From contig KE356560.1 in assembly GCA_000415965.1 (NCBI GenBank), positions 1,457,862-1,521,861 of the forward strand: a stretch of 64,000 nt of DNA, read 5' to 3'. Made by a program: the position numbers and the translations under genes. The notes below the pieces were generated by a model. The model was not told the origin of the DNA and did not search any database. It was given only the letters and a program-made list of their open reading frames with translations. Below are positions 1-9,249 of the stretch, one piece after another (the first letter of the stretch is position 1; every line of letters starts with the position of its first letter). Source of the stretch: Haloquadratum walsbyi J07HQW1. GTDB taxonomy: Archaea; Halobacteriota; Halobacteria; Halobacteriales; Haloferacaceae.

Positions 1-1108
1 CGGTGATGAATCACCGCTCAGTGGAATGACGATTCGAGAAGCACTCCAGCAGGTTGAGTTTGAGGGAAATGTTACCCAACTTATCCGCAGGGATGATTAT
101 TATCGTGAACCTCGATTATCGATGACGATACAGAGTGGCGATGCTTTTACGCTCCGTCTCACAGAAGACGCATTACGCACGCTCCACGATGTTGAGGGAA
201 TTGAGTTTGTTCCGGAGGTGACACCTCCGGGTGGTCTTGACGCACTTGCCCCTGGACAGACACTTGTTGAAATCGTGATTACTGCTGGCTCTGATCTCGT
301 CAGCGAAACAATCGAGACATCGGGGTTTCAGGATCAGTATCAGGCAGGTGTCCTCGCAATTCGCCGTGGCGGACAAATCGCACACGAACGGCTCAGTGAA
401 CACCGAATCCGACCTGGGGATATGCTCCTCATCGAGTCTGACTCGAATACCATCGACCGCCTTGCAGACGATCCAAATGTGGTCGTGGCTGGTGAAGTTG
501 ATCTCCAACAGTTCCGTTCATCGAAGCTTCCGCTCGCAGTTGGGGTTGTGCTCTCGGTGATTGTGCTGGCAGCGGCTGGTATCTTACCGGTGATGGTTGC
601 TGCGCTCGGCGGCGTTATTGTGATGTTTGTCACCGAGATTATCAAACCGGCAGAAGCATACGATGCTGTCCAATGGGACGTCATCTTTCTTTTAGCAGGC
701 GTCATTCCGCTCGGCAAAGCACTGTCTGAGACGGGTGGTGCAAATCTGCTTGGAACGCTTGTTGTTTCGACAGCTGACTTTTTACCCACAATCGCCGTTC
801 TTGGACTATTCTATCTGCTGACCGCTGCGATGACAAATCTCATTAGTAATCAGGCGAGTGTTGTATTATTCATTCCTGTCGCTGCCGACGCCGCCGCCCG
901 ATTGAACGCAAACGCATTCGCGTTCATTCTTGCAGTCACATTCGCTGCGAGCACAGCTTTCATGTCGCCGGTCGGATATCAGACTAACCTCTTTGTCTAT
1001 GGTCCTGGCGGCTATGAGTTCAGTGACTACGCTCGCGTTGGCGGACCGCTGCAAGTAATCTTAGCCATCGTCACGACGATTGGAATCGCTGCGTTTTGGG
1101 GACTCTGA
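1..1108 (+). CDS. SLC13-type carrier with RCK_C (TrkA-C) domains, 5' truncated by window edge
   Basis: The frame is open to the left edge, so the true start lies outside the window; the first Met inside is at 26. The visible part opens with RCK_C-type sequence (roughly residues 1-160 counted from that Met, with a clear second unit near 75-155), the kind that often binds ligand and gates transport. About six hydrophobic segments follow from residue 170 to the end. The motif SNQAS followed by a hydrophobic run resembles the conserved signature of the divalent anion:Na+ symporter (DASS/SLC13) family. This layout, carrier halves separated by two RCK_C units, is common in SLC13-like permeases of bacteria and archaea. 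The substrate (sulfate, dicarboxylate or another anion) cannot be read from the sequence. It acts in the cytoplasmic membrane. The TrkA-type gene downstream lies about 350 bases away and is probably a separate unit. Confidence 0.85.
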   Translation, partial: GDESPLSGMTIREALQQVEFEGNVTQLIRRDDYYREPRLSMTIQSGDAFTLRLTEDALRTLHDVEGIEFVPEVTPPGGLDALAPGQTLVEIVITAGSDLVSETIETSGFQDQYQAGVLAIRRGGQIAHERLSEHRIRPGDMLLIESDSNTIDRLADDPNVVVAGEVDLQQFRSSKLPLAVGVVLSVIVLAAAGILPVMVAALGGVIVMFVTEIIKPAEAYDAVQWDVIFLLAGVIPLGKALSETGGANLLGTLVVSTADFLPTIAVLGLFYLLTAAMTNLISNQASVVLFIPVAADAAARLNANAFAFILAVTFAASTAFMSPVGYQTNLFVYGPGGYEFSDYARVGGPLQVILAIVTTIGIAAFWGL

Positions 1109-1462
1109 ACCACCCTCTTCGCATGCTCGGGACTTCCTATCATTCGGTGGGGACAGACCCAGCATGTGCTTCTTTCAGGACATGCCTTGTCAGGGTCGTG
1201 CATATTGCATATAGATTTAATTACCAATAGAATAGAGATAGATAGTACACACTGAGAGAGAATACTTCCGTCGCTAATCGGTGAAAAAAGAACGTATCAC
1301 ATCTCAATTATCACAGTGTCAACTCGTGATTAATCGTGACGAGTGGCTTCGAATCTTAGAATAAGACCAACCGTACTGCTCATAAACTACCTGAGGAATC
1401 AATCGAGGTCTGCAGGAACTGTGTAGATAATAATCGAATTACATAAAAATAAACATAAACTA

Positions 1463-2116
1463 ATGTCAAAAACAAAACGTATCATCATCGCCGGCGGCGG
1501 GCGCATCGGACTACGAACCGCACAGGAACTCGCAGACCGTGGATATGAAATCGTATTGATCGAAAAAGAGGAGGATCGCTCGAAAGAGGTGGCAAATGAA
1601 TATGTCGCAATGGTCTTACAGGGTGATGCAACAGCGCCGTCAATTCTCGAACAAGCAGATCTTGAGCGGGCTGATGCCATTGCTGCATTGACCGACGAGC
1701 CTGGAAGCAATCTTGCAATCTGTATGGCGGCAAAGCAGATCGCCCCGAACATTCGGACACTCGCTCGAACTGGGACTGGGACTGAGGATGAGTACGACGA
1801 GATTGCTGACGCAACGATTCTCCCACAAAAGCTCAGTGCGGGCACTGCCGCAGACATCCTCTCTGGCGACGAGGTCCGAACGATTATCGGGACTCATCAT
1901 GATCTCGAGATCTTGGAAATTAAAGTGGCTAAAGACGCCCCAGTTGCCAGTAGTACGCTTGAAGAAATTAGCCTTCCAAACGGGAGTCTCATCATCTCGG
2001 ATCAAAACCGAACACGAATCGCACGCGCAGATACAACATTAGAGCCTGGTGAGTACTATATTGTCGGCGTTGAACCGAATGTGCTCGATGAGGTACTGAA
2101 GTTGTTCCGTGGCTGA
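1463..2116 (+). CDS. trkA: TrkA-type NAD-binding K+ uptake regulatory protein
   Basis: A 217-residue protein with an N-terminal Rossmann fold (TrkA-N/RCK_N): after a short beta strand comes GGGRIG at about residues 10-15, then an acidic residue ending the second strand (LIEKEE), as expected for NAD(H) binding. The C-terminal 80 residues form an RCK_C domain. Such proteins sit on the cytoplasmic face of Trk/Ktr channels and gate potassium flux, which is central in salt-in haloarchaea. The length matches the single-unit TrkA family. No TrkH channel gene is next to it, so the partner must be elsewhere. The start is preceded by an AT-rich stretch (1437-1449) that could hold the TATA element. The gene stands alone on this strand. 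Confidence 0.9.
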   Translation: MSKTKRIIIAGGGRIGLRTAQELADRGYEIVLIEKEEDRSKEVANEYVAMVLQGDATAPSILEQADLERADAIAALTDEPGSNLAICMAAKQIAPNIRTLARTGTGTEDEYDEIADATILPQKLSAGTAADILSGDEVRTIIGTHHDLEILEIKVAKDAPVASSTLEEISLPNGSLIISDQNRTRIARADTTLEPGEYYIVGVEPNVLDEVLKLFRG

Positions 2117-2188
2117 GTGAGAGCGCTGGTATATCCCTTATCAGGTAACCCGCAGGGACATTATTCTCTGATATCTGACCCATCCTAC

Positions 2189-2635
2189 TCAGGAAGATCC
2201 ATCAGCGGACTCAATTGGCATTGGAACTGTCAAGACCGGCGCATCTGAAACCCGGACGACGTTCTCGGTGACACTACCAAGGAAATACCGGTCCAAACCT
2301 GTGCGACCATGTGTCCCCATGACGATAGAGTCAATCTCATTTTCATCGACGTAATCAAGAATAACCTGGTGAGGTGTCCCTTGTGCCACCACCCCCTCGA
2401 TTGTGCGTACACCGGCTGCCTCTGCTTGTTGAATCACCTCATCGATTGCATTTTTTCCCGTCTCTTCGAGAGCATCAAGCGTTCCAGGAACCGAGGAGTC
2501 AGTTGCTCCACTTGCTTCAATAACATATATTGTATGAAGCGCGGCGTCATAGACCGTCGCAAGATCAATCGCGTGCTCAACGGCACCTCGTGTTCCCTCA
2601 GTTCCATCCGTTGGGATCAGTATCTTGTCGTACAT
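2189..2635 (-). CDS. UspA-family universal stress protein (single domain)
   Basis: A 148-residue single Usp domain. It begins MYDKILIPTDGTEG, the usual first strand and Asp-containing loop of the ATP-binding Usp fold. The nucleotide motif G-x2-G-x9-G-S is intact near residues 108-122 (GTHGRTGLDRYFLGS), so ATP binding is likely. The end, APVLTVP, is the common last strand. Usp proteins are soluble and haloarchaea carry many copies; the specific role here is unknown. It is transcribed convergently with the trkA-type gene, with a 70-base gap, and divergently from the LarA-like gene. Confidence 0.9.
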   Translation of the reverse strand: MYDKILIPTDGTEGTRGAVEHAIDLATVYDAALHTIYVIEASGATDSSVPGTLDALEETGKNAIDEVIQQAEAAGVRTIEGVVAQGTPHQVILDYVDENEIDSIVMGTHGRTGLDRYFLGSVTENVVRVSDAPVLTVPMPIESADGSS

Positions 2636-2751
2636 ATCACGGTGTTATTCGCGGAGGGACAAAGTGATGCTGTCGATGACGGTAATTCGATATTCTCAAT
2701 CGTTATGACTGCAATAGAACCATCTATTCTGCTTGTGGATTATCAATCACG

Positions 2752-2777
2752 GTAGCAGTAGCAGTAGCAGTATTTAA
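2752..2777 (+). promoter_or_regulatory. Hexanucleotide repeat touching the TATA box of the LarA-like gene
   Basis: The unit GTAGCA occurs about three and a half times at 2753-2770 and runs straight into an AT-rich box, TATTTAA, at 2771-2777. The box centre lies about 27 bases upstream of the ATG at 2804, the spacing expected for a leaderless haloarchaeal transcript. The repeat therefore fills the position where the BRE would be. Slippage would change the sequence upstream of the TATA box but not the TATA-to-start distance. Confidence 0.5.
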
Positions 2778-2803
2778 CACAACTCCATCCATGTCATATC
2801 CAC

Positions 2804-4153
2804 ATGAGTCCAAACCAAGCAAGCGAAGTAGCTGACCAACTTTCGGTCCCGGAGGCGATGATTCAAAAAGCATGTGATGATCCAGCGTTACCTGAACTCG
2901 GTATCATTGAACAAGTCTGGAATACCGACTCAGTTCCATCAGCGGAGACGGCAGAAGCCGCCGCAAAAGCTGTGCGCTCACTTCCGCTTGAGACTGTTCC
3001 TGCCGGTGGTGAAATCGCCATTGGTGTTGGGAGCCGGGGAATTGCGAATCTTGCTTCATTGGTCAGCGGTGTTGTAACACATCTGCAGAATGGAGGGTAT
3101 GAGCCATTTATCTTTCCAGCAATGGGGAGCCACGGCGGTGCAACCGATGATGGTCAACGGAAAAAACTCGCCGAACTCGATATTACTGAGGCGACCATTG
3201 GCTGTGAGATCCGTTCCAGTATGGATGTTGTCGAAGTCGGGCAGACGGCTGATCGTGAAATTCCGGTCGTTGCTGATGCAAACGCTGCCGGTGCGGACGC
3301 CATCATACCAATTAATCGAGTCAAACCTCATACTGATTTTGATGGCACAGTCGAAAGTGGGCTCTCAAAAATGCTTGTGATTGGGATGGGCAAGCAGCGT
3401 GGAGCCCAAATCGCACATCAATGGGCTGTTGATTGGTCACTCAGGAATATGATTCCTGAAATCACTGAACAGTTACTCGCGAAACTTCCCGTTGTCGGTG
3501 GTATTGCTATCGTCGAAAATCAACACGACGATACGATGCTTGTCGAGGGGGTCCCTCCATCCGGCTTTCTCGATCGAGAAGCTGAATTACTTGAACTTGC
3601 ATATGATGTAATGCCAAAGCTTCCATTCAATGAGCTTGATGTCGTCGTTCTCGACAAGCAGGGCAAGGAGATCAGCGGTCAGGGACTCGATACGAATGTC
3701 ATCGGACGACGGCCCTTTGCGATCAATGAACCCGAGCCTGACCAGCCGGATATCAAACGAATATATGTACGTGGACTCACACAAAAGACCCATGGAAATG
3801 CAATGGGGATGGGGTCCGCCGACATTGTCCATAAGAATGTCCCAGCAGATCTCGAGGCAACGACGACACTCATCAACGCCCTCACCGCGAGCACAATCCG
3901 TGGCGTGAAGCTCCCGCCAGTCGTCGAAACAGACCGTGCGGGGATTATTGCTGCGCTCTCAACGATTGGTGTTGTCGACCCTGATACCGTTCGCATGCTT
4001 CGAGCTACCGATACGATGCATCTTCATCGACTCTACGCCTCACCGGCACTGATTGCTGAGGCACGCGACCGTGCTGATCTCCGGGTAGTTGAGGAACCAT
4101 CACCAATTACCTTCGACGATGGGCAATTTGCCGCTCCGTCCCTCAGACACTGA
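2804..4153 (+). CDS. LarA-like (DUF2088) protein, lactate-racemase N-domain family
   Basis: A 449-residue protein with the DUF2088/LarA N-terminal-type fold. Recognisable pieces are MGSHGGAT (about residues 106-113), matching the first conserved His region, and KPHTDFDGTVESGLSKM (about 173-190), where His and Lys sit as in LarA's Ni-binding His and pincer-binding Lys; a further His follows in AHQ. In characterised LarA the Lys covalently holds the nickel-pincer nucleotide used for hydride transfer at a 2-hydroxyacid. The real substrate here is unknown, as the family holds many racemases and epimerases of other hydroxyacids, so no gene name is given. The start at 2804 suits the TATA box at 2771-2777. 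It is flanked by a divergent uspA gene and a decayed gene. A larB homologue occurs at 44.3 kb. Confidence 0.75.
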   Translation: MSPNQASEVADQLSVPEAMIQKACDDPALPELGIIEQVWNTDSVPSAETAEAAAKAVRSLPLETVPAGGEIAIGVGSRGIANLASLVSGVVTHLQNGGYEPFIFPAMGSHGGATDDGQRKKLAELDITEATIGCEIRSSMDVVEVGQTADREIPVVADANAAGADAIIPINRVKPHTDFDGTVESGLSKMLVIGMGKQRGAQIAHQWAVDWSLRNMIPEITEQLLAKLPVVGGIAIVENQHDDTMLVEGVPPSGFLDREAELLELAYDVMPKLPFNELDVVVLDKQGKEISGQGLDTNVIGRRPFAINEPEPDQPDIKRIYVRGLTQKTHGNAMGMGSADIVHKNVPADLEATTTLINALTASTIRGVKLPPVVETDRAGIIAALSTIGVVDPDTVRMLRATDTMHLHRLYASPALIAEARDRADLRVVEEPSPITFDDGQFAAPSLRH

Positions 4154-4154
4154 T

Positions 4155-4730
4155 ATTTTTTCTCGCTGTCGTTCAAGTTTAGTGAAGTCCTCAGGAGAGA
4201 ACGATAGCCCTTCGCCGATTAAGAGATTGCGTGACTGATTTCGAGTGATCCAGTTTTGTGTCCGCTTAATCGCGGTTTCGAGACGGTCGTGATCAGTCAG
4301 TTTCTGCGACCATGGAATTCGAATACGAACGGTGATCTGTTCAGATTAGCCCTCATTCTCCTGAGAGAGTTCGTCTCAAATGAATTCTTGAACAACAAGT
4401 CAGTAGATTTCCTCGTAATCGTCGTTATAGTGGTCAAAACGACAGTGAATGGTTGGTCTAAGTACTGTTCTATGGCAGTTTGCAGATCAACACAACCAGA
4501 GTCTTTACCCTCGAAGTCAGCTAACATTTAATCGGAGAAAAAAGTGTTCTCCGGTGACTTGTCGGAGATCGTCTTGTTCAACGTCAGTTTCAGTAGTAAT
4601 TATTTCAAATCGAATCCGACGGAGTACTCGCGGTCCGAAGGCGCGGAGACATCCCTTGATCGAGCTCGTGACGCCGTTCGTGTTGAACTCGGAGTATCCA
4701 GAGGCGAACGACCGCACTATCCCATGTTGG
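4155..4730 (-). pseudogene. Decayed gene of unknown function
   Basis: On the minus strand three adjoining open pieces in different frames look like protein: one near 4717-4530 (with IITTETDVEQDDLRQ), one near 4527-4300 (with QPFTVVLTTITTITRKS) and one near 4310-4155 (with TDHDRLETAIKRTQNW and ending in ERQREKIS). Composition and spacing suggest one former gene broken by frameshifts at least twice. I do not recognise the family. It lies convergently against the end of the LarA-like gene and next to one copy of a degenerate repeat shared with 40.1 kb. Confidence 0.35.
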
Positions 4731-4736
4731 GCTGAG

Positions 4737-4880
4737 AACCGCGACGATCTCCGGCTCCGCGAGGAGAAGATACTGGAGCAACGCGAGGTGTTCCGGCTGG
4801 AGACGGTCGACCACGGTCAGGTCTCACTCCCGAGACGACTTCGGCTGAAGCCTCTCGGCGAGCAGTATCAGGAATCTGAG
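4737..4880 (+). repeat. Degenerate coding-like repeat, copy 1 (shared with 40.1-40.3 kb)
   Basis: This stretch reads EEKILEQREVFRLETVDH in one frame and is clearly related to the minus-strand segment near 40300-40100, which reads EEKTLEQREVFRLETVDH. After the shared part, copy 1 lacks 43 bases that copy 2 has (40173-40215), and both then resume the same sequence through a segment readable as LGEQYH/LGEQYQ. It is probably a relic of a gene or mobile element. The family is not recognised. Confidence 0.5.
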
Positions 4881-5203
4881 GGAAAGAACTGATTACACTC
4901 GTGAGTGAATCGATGAACGACGCTGAATCGCGTGACAAATATTTGCGGTGCAAACTGAATAAAGAAATCGTATTACTAACGACTGATAATGACGGTGCCC
5001 ATTGATTGAGATACAAAATGCTGTTTAAGAACCTTCGAGCCCCCATTATGCGTTCGGATCCATGCTCCGGGAGAACATCCACTGGAGTCCAACTCTCGAT
5101 GTATCGATATATGAAGATTATAAGAGTATCTATTGAGTAAAACACGACATAATTGGATTTTAGTTTGTATAATATCCCATTAAAACTCATGATCTATCAA
5201 ATA

Positions 5204-5902
5204 CTACGTCACAGCAACAAACACAGTGCGATAACTATCCGATCCATATCCATTATTTCGCTCAACAGTTACATCCATATTTGAAAGGATCGTATATATC
5301 TCATTATCAGCAAATGGACTCATTGTTCGGGTATTAACGATAATTTCTTTCGATGGAGCAAATGTGATTGTGTTCCAGTCGAGACATCCATCATCTCTTG
5401 ATGCATGATGCGCAATACGCGCGTAGTCTCCTTGTTCTGTTGTTCCGATATCAATGCCAGGAGCATTTCCGTCTGGCGGGAGTGGCGAATTATCAAAAAT
5501 CAGGATTCCACGGTCAGCAAGGTGTCTCTCAAGCGTCTGGAGAGCCGGTTTCAGCTGTTCAGGCGATAAGTGATTCACGACACCTCGTATCGCCACGATT
5601 GCCACATATTTGTTATTCATATCGAGATCCGGGAGGGCTGACTGCCGAAAGTTAGCATCGCACTTCTCGCGTGCGACTGAGAGCATCCCTGTATATTTGT
5701 CAACACCCGTTATATCGAAACCCTCAGCGACGAGTCGACGGGTATGCTCCCCGGTGCCGCAGCCAATCTCAAGGATGTGATGACAATCTATCCCGTGTCG
5801 TGCAAACGCATTGGTGATAAAGGAGACATCACGGTCGTAATCCCAATCCGAGTGAATCACGTCGTATAATTCAGGATGGTCTGTATAGAGACGCTCAGGC
5901 AT
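5204..5902 (-). CDS. Class I SAM-dependent methyltransferase
   Basis: About 232 residues from the preferred start MPERLYTDHPELYDVI; an upstream ATG at 5920 would add six residues. The SAM-binding motif I is clear (ILEIGCGTGEHT, about 45-56), followed by an acidic residue after the second strand (ITGVDKYTGM). This is the Methyltransf_25/11-like fold. The opening, in which a short acidic stretch including YDVIHSDWDYD precedes the fold, is common in small-molecule methyltransferases of haloarchaea. The substrate is not deducible. It is cytosolic and stands alone: both sides are occupied by relics and gaps. Confidence 0.85.
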   Translation of the reverse strand: MPERLYTDHPELYDVIHSDWDYDRDVSFITNAFARHGIDCHHILEIGCGTGEHTRRLVAEGFDITGVDKYTGMLSVAREKCDANFRQSALPDLDMNNKYVAIVAIRGVVNHLSPEQLKPALQTLERHLADRGILIFDNSPLPPDGNAPGIDIGTTEQGDYARIAHHASRDDGCLDWNTITFAPSKEIIVNTRTMSPFADNEIYTILSNMDVTVERNNGYGSDSYRTVFVAVT

Positions 5903-6099
5903 GTCTTTCTCACGTCTCAACGCTCAAACGCACCAACGCTTCCGCATTCCCCGGTCGTATTGCGGTATTTGATTATGTATCAGTAAATCGCCTCAGTGTC
6001 AAATCGAAGTCTCAAAACTTCCCGCTTCAACGACGCGCTTTGCAGACATCAAGATGATGTCCGTAGGAGGCGCAATCTCCATAGGCATGTCCTCGGCTC

Positions 6100-6900
6100 A
6101 TCTCAGCCCTCACTCAGCAAAGTCGCGGTGAACATACCCCGGAGTCAGATCAAAGCCCGAGGTAGTCGCCTTATCCCGTCTGTACATGACATTCATCGCT
6201 GCGTTCACATCTCGATTACAACTCGGCTAAGAGTGTTCGCGTGCCCAGATTGGTTTCGCTGTTTCGACACCGGACGACGTGCACTCTGTTGTCGTCCCTT
6301 TCGATACAACCTGCACGACGTGATAGTCGGACAATTCAGTCTTGTGTTCAAGCAGCGTTAATGAATTGCCGCCACACCGCGTCCTGCTTATTACGTGCGT
6401 TATGTGACTGTTCGAGTATCTCCCTCACGTCCACACCCTCGATGAACACCGCGTCGTATTCATGAACGAACCACGGCGTGATATTATGTTAGGATTCAGA
6501 CAGTTCCCGATTTATTTCACGCGTGACTCTGACGATCCCAACTCGCTGTTTGTCGTTATTGCTCGACCGTTTTTGCCTTCGGGAAAGGTTCCGTCGCTCG
6601 TGTGTCTCCAAAATCAAACCAGTCCAGTCCAGTCCAGTCCATCCGACATATAAATGCAGTTTACGATGCCGAAATAGATTCCGGCGCTATTGATTGCGTC
6701 TATCGAGTTTCCATCCGATCTCTCGGGCATGGTAGCCTCGTCGGCTTCAATTTCGAGAAAAGCAAATCACCTCCCGTCAACTCATCTCTTCTTTGAGAGA
6801 CGCCCCGGTGGATATCTCGCGGCGGTAGCGAACTGTGGTGTCGCCGATGTTCGAAAGCAGGTGGTGAGGATGACACAGATGAGTGACAACGTGGGAGCCT
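6100..6900 (-). pseudogene. Degraded IS1341-type tnpB (orfB) relic
   Basis: Reading the minus strand from about 6760 downward, pieces of TnpB appear in order but in shifting frames: a RuvC-I-like segment GIYFGIVNCIYMSDG (6710-6665) in which the catalytic Asp is lost, RRNLSRRQKRSSNN, then EYDAVFIEGVDVREIL and NARNKQDAVWRQFI (6450-6365), then RDVNAAMNV (6225-6198), the typical C-terminal Zn-ribbon end of TnpB. Frameshifts and stops break it several times. A CCAGT tandem run at 6617-6640 lies inside the relic. The sequence after the stop, near 6172-6140, is also found as solo copies at 20.5 and 46.7 kb. Confidence 0.8.
6617..6640 (+). repeat. CCAGT tandem repeat
   Basis: Four consecutive copies of a five-base unit (CCAGT) lie inside the decayed tnpB. 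Read on the minus strand the repeat encodes a duplicated DWTGL. It is probably replication slippage in a sequence no longer under selection. Confidence 0.6.
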
Positions 6901-7093
6901 CGCCGAGAAATAATCAGTCTGGGTAGTTATTTCGACAACTTGGGTGGCTGGTCGTTGAGTGCTTGATCACAGAGCGGGGACGGTCTCTGTATCAATCACC
7001 AGAATCTTCAGTTGATGTATGAATGCAGACGCGGGTGTTCATCAAACACCGTAGCAACAGGGTAGGCATCACAATTGCGTCCGCTCACAAGGT

Positions 7094-7109
7094 TTTAGGT
7101 AAAGCTAAA
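7094..7109 (+). promoter_or_regulatory. Palindrome at the feoA start, candidate iron-regulator operator
   Basis: TTTAG, six bases, CTAAA forms a perfect five-base inverted repeat that ends on the A of the feoA ATG (7109). Its overall form, TTAGG...CTAA, resembles metal boxes bound by DtxR/IdeR/SirR-type regulators. A DtxR-type gene closes the same operon. Binding is inferred only. Confidence 0.4.
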
Positions 7110-7351
7110 TGCCAACGACATTGTCCGATACCTCTCCAGCAGAACGGGTCGAACTCATCAACATACCGGACGACGAAGTCCGGGTCCGATTACTCCGACT
7201 TGGCTTTCTCGACGACCCTGTCGAGTGTTATCAACAGATCCAAAATGGTCCTGTCGTATTAAGACATCGTGGGACAGAAATAGCGCTCGGACAGGACCTT
7301 GCTCAGGAGATTGATGTCAAGCAATTGGAAAGCAGCGATACGCGGCCATGA
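7109..7351 (+). CDS. feoA: FeoA-domain protein
   Basis: An 80-residue protein with the small SH3-like FeoA fold. It opens PAERVELINIPDDEVRVRLLRLGF, where the turn before LLRLGF is the family hallmark, and ends with beta strands including VVLRHRGTEIALGQDLAQEI. FeoA is thought to interact with FeoB on the cytoplasmic side and support ferrous iron import. Its stop overlaps the feoB start by four bases (ATGA), so the two are translationally coupled. A palindrome covers the start codon. Confidence 0.9.
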   Translation: MPTTLSDTSPAERVELINIPDDEVRVRLLRLGFLDDPVECYQQIQNGPVVLRHRGTEIALGQDLAQEIDVKQLESSDTRP

Positions 7352-9249
7352 CGGCATGGCAAGATGTGAATTGCGGACCCAACTCAGACACGACTACGAG
7401 GGTGATGGCGTTTGTCGGTGCACCTAACGTCGGCAAGAGCGCACTTTTTGGAGAACTCGCAGAGCAGTATGTCGATGTGTCGAATTACCCTGGCACAACT
7501 GTTGAGACTACCACCGCAGTAATTAAATCGGTTACATTGATCGATACACCGGGTGCCTACGGTATCTCTTCATTCTCTGAAGAGGAGCGCATCACAAGAG
7601 AAATTATCCTCGACGCGGATGCGGTTATCAATGTTGTCGATGCCACACAGCTTGATCGGGACCTATTTTTAACATTACAACTGCTCGACATGGGGATCCC
7701 AACTATTGTCGCATTGAATATGATGGATGAAGCCAAAGCCGATGGCATTGATATCGATGCTAGCAGTTTAGAGACAGCGCTTGGCATTCCGGTGGTCCCG
7801 ACCGTTGCTGTCACCGGGTCGGGCGTTGAGAATCTATCCAGTCGTCTTTCGGAGGCAACTGTGCCACCCTCGACGCCAATCACCGACCACTATGACGCGC
7901 TTCCGGACGATATCGACGCGACCCAGGCTGAAAAAACACTCTTGATTGAGGGCGACAGCCCAACTGCCCACCGTCTTGACACCGGCGAAGTTGTGACCGA
8001 TGGTGGAGAACACTCACTCGCTGATATCGAACGCCGAGAACAGGTGTATAGCGAGCGTCGGACTCGGGTTCGGACGCTCATCGATAGACATAATGCCGCC
8101 ATCGATACCGAACGCCCAGCGAGAAACCGTATTGGGGAGTTATTGATGCGACCGCTAACGGGCATTCCAATCGCGCTCACGCTGTTGGGAGTAATTTTCT
8201 ATCTGATTGGGGTATTAGTCGCACAGACGTTCGTTGGATATGCCGAAACTGTGCTTTTCGGTCAGTACTACAACCCTGCAGTCGAAACAGCCGTTGGACA
8301 ATTACTGCCAGCGACTCGGTGGGCAGACCCCATCGAATTTCTGCTTGTTAACGATAATCTCGGGTTATTGACAATTACCACACAGTATATTATCGGTGTC
8401 CTGTTACCACTCGTCGTTGCATTTCATCTCGTCATCGGCACACTTGAGGATGCTGGCATCCTCCCCCGGCTTGCTGTGTTGACCGATAGAGGACTCAGTC
8501 GAATCGGACTCAATGGTCGCGCTGTTGTCCCACTCATCGTTGGTGTTGGATGTGTGACAATGGCAGTCATCACAACCCGGATAGTCGGATCGCGTCGGGA
8601 GCGGATTATCTCGACAGCGCTGCTCGGTCTTGCTATCCCTTGTTCAGCACAAGTTGGCGTCATCATGGGTCTGCTTGCGAGACTCGGATTTGTCTGGTGG
8701 GTCGGGTATCTATTCGTATTACTTGCAATTCTGGGCGTTGTTGGCGTTTTCCTTGACCGTGTCCTCCCAGGCGAGCAGGATGCACTTGTTGAGCAACTCC
8801 CGCGCCTACGCGCCCCTCGTCCGCAGAATATCGCACGAAAGAGCTACAACCGGACAACCGCGTTCCTGTGGGAAGCAGGACCACTATTTGGGGGCACTGC
8901 ACTTGTGATTTCGACGCTTGATTATATTGGTGTTCTTGAAATAATCATCCGTGTGCTCCAACCGTTGACTGCGGTCCTCAATTTACCGACGGAGTTCAGC
9001 CGCGTGCTCATTCTGGGAGTTATCCGGCGTGACTTTGCCGCTGCCGGGATGACCGATATGGCGTTGTCAGCCTCACAAACATTCATTGGACTGGTCGTAA
9101 TCACGCTTTTTGTCCCCTGTATTTTGACGATGATGATGATACTGAAAGAGCGTGACGCGCGGAGTGCACTCTTGATGTGGGTTGGATCCTGGGTAGCGGC
9201 ATTTAGTGTTGGTGGGTCCATTGCAGTTTTCTTTGAGGTGATTACATGA
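7348..9249 (+). CDS. feoB: Ferrous iron transport protein B
   Basis: A 633-residue FeoB. The N-terminal G domain shows G1 GAPNVGKS (24-31), a G2-like YPGTTVE, G3 DTPG (66-69) and G4 NMMD (124-127), so GTP binding should be intact. A charged linker (about 180-260) leads into the polytopic membrane part with Gate-type segments, for example VPLIVGVGCVTMAVITTR and LGLAIPCSAQVGV, the latter matching the conserved Cys-containing core of FeoB. The protein imports Fe(II) across the cytoplasmic membrane. It overlaps feoA upstream and the zinc-finger gene downstream, both by ATGA. Confidence 0.95.
   Translation: MTAWQDVNCGPNSDTTTRVMAFVGAPNVGKSALFGELAEQYVDVSNYPGTTVETTTAVIKSVTLIDTPGAYGISSFSEEERITREIILDADAVINVVDATQLDRDLFLTLQLLDMGIPTIVALNMMDEAKADGIDIDASSLETALGIPVVPTVAVTGSGVENLSSRLSEATVPPSTPITDHYDALPDDIDATQAEKTLLIEGDSPTAHRLDTGEVVTDGGEHSLADIERREQVYSERRTRVRTLIDRHNAAIDTERPARNRIGELLMRPLTGIPIALTLLGVIFYLIGVLVAQTFVGYAETVLFGQYYNPAVETAVGQLLPATRWADPIEFLLVNDNLGLLTITTQYIIGVLLPLVVAFHLVIGTLEDAGILPRLAVLTDRGLSRIGLNGRAVVPLIVGVGCVTMAVITTRIVGSRRERIISTALLGLAIPCSAQVGVIMGLLARLGFVWWVGYLFVLLAILGVVGVFLDRVLPGEQDALVEQLPRLRAPRPQNIARKSYNRTTAFLWEAGPLFGGTALVISTLDYIGVLEIIIRVLQPLTAVLNLPTEFSRVLILGVIRRDFAAAGMTDMALSASQTFIGLVVITLFVPCILTMMMILKERDARSALLMWVGSWVAAFSVGGSIAVFFEVIT

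Noticed and set aside
173..789. Long minus-strand frames opposite the SLC13-type carrier
   Set aside because: They mirror the codon pattern of the plus-strand gene, have low-complexity Ser/Thr-rich translations and no domain.
2309..2755. Plus-strand frame of 148 codons opposite the uspA gene
   Set aside because: It is Cys-rich with unnatural composition, and the minus strand has a clear Usp motif.
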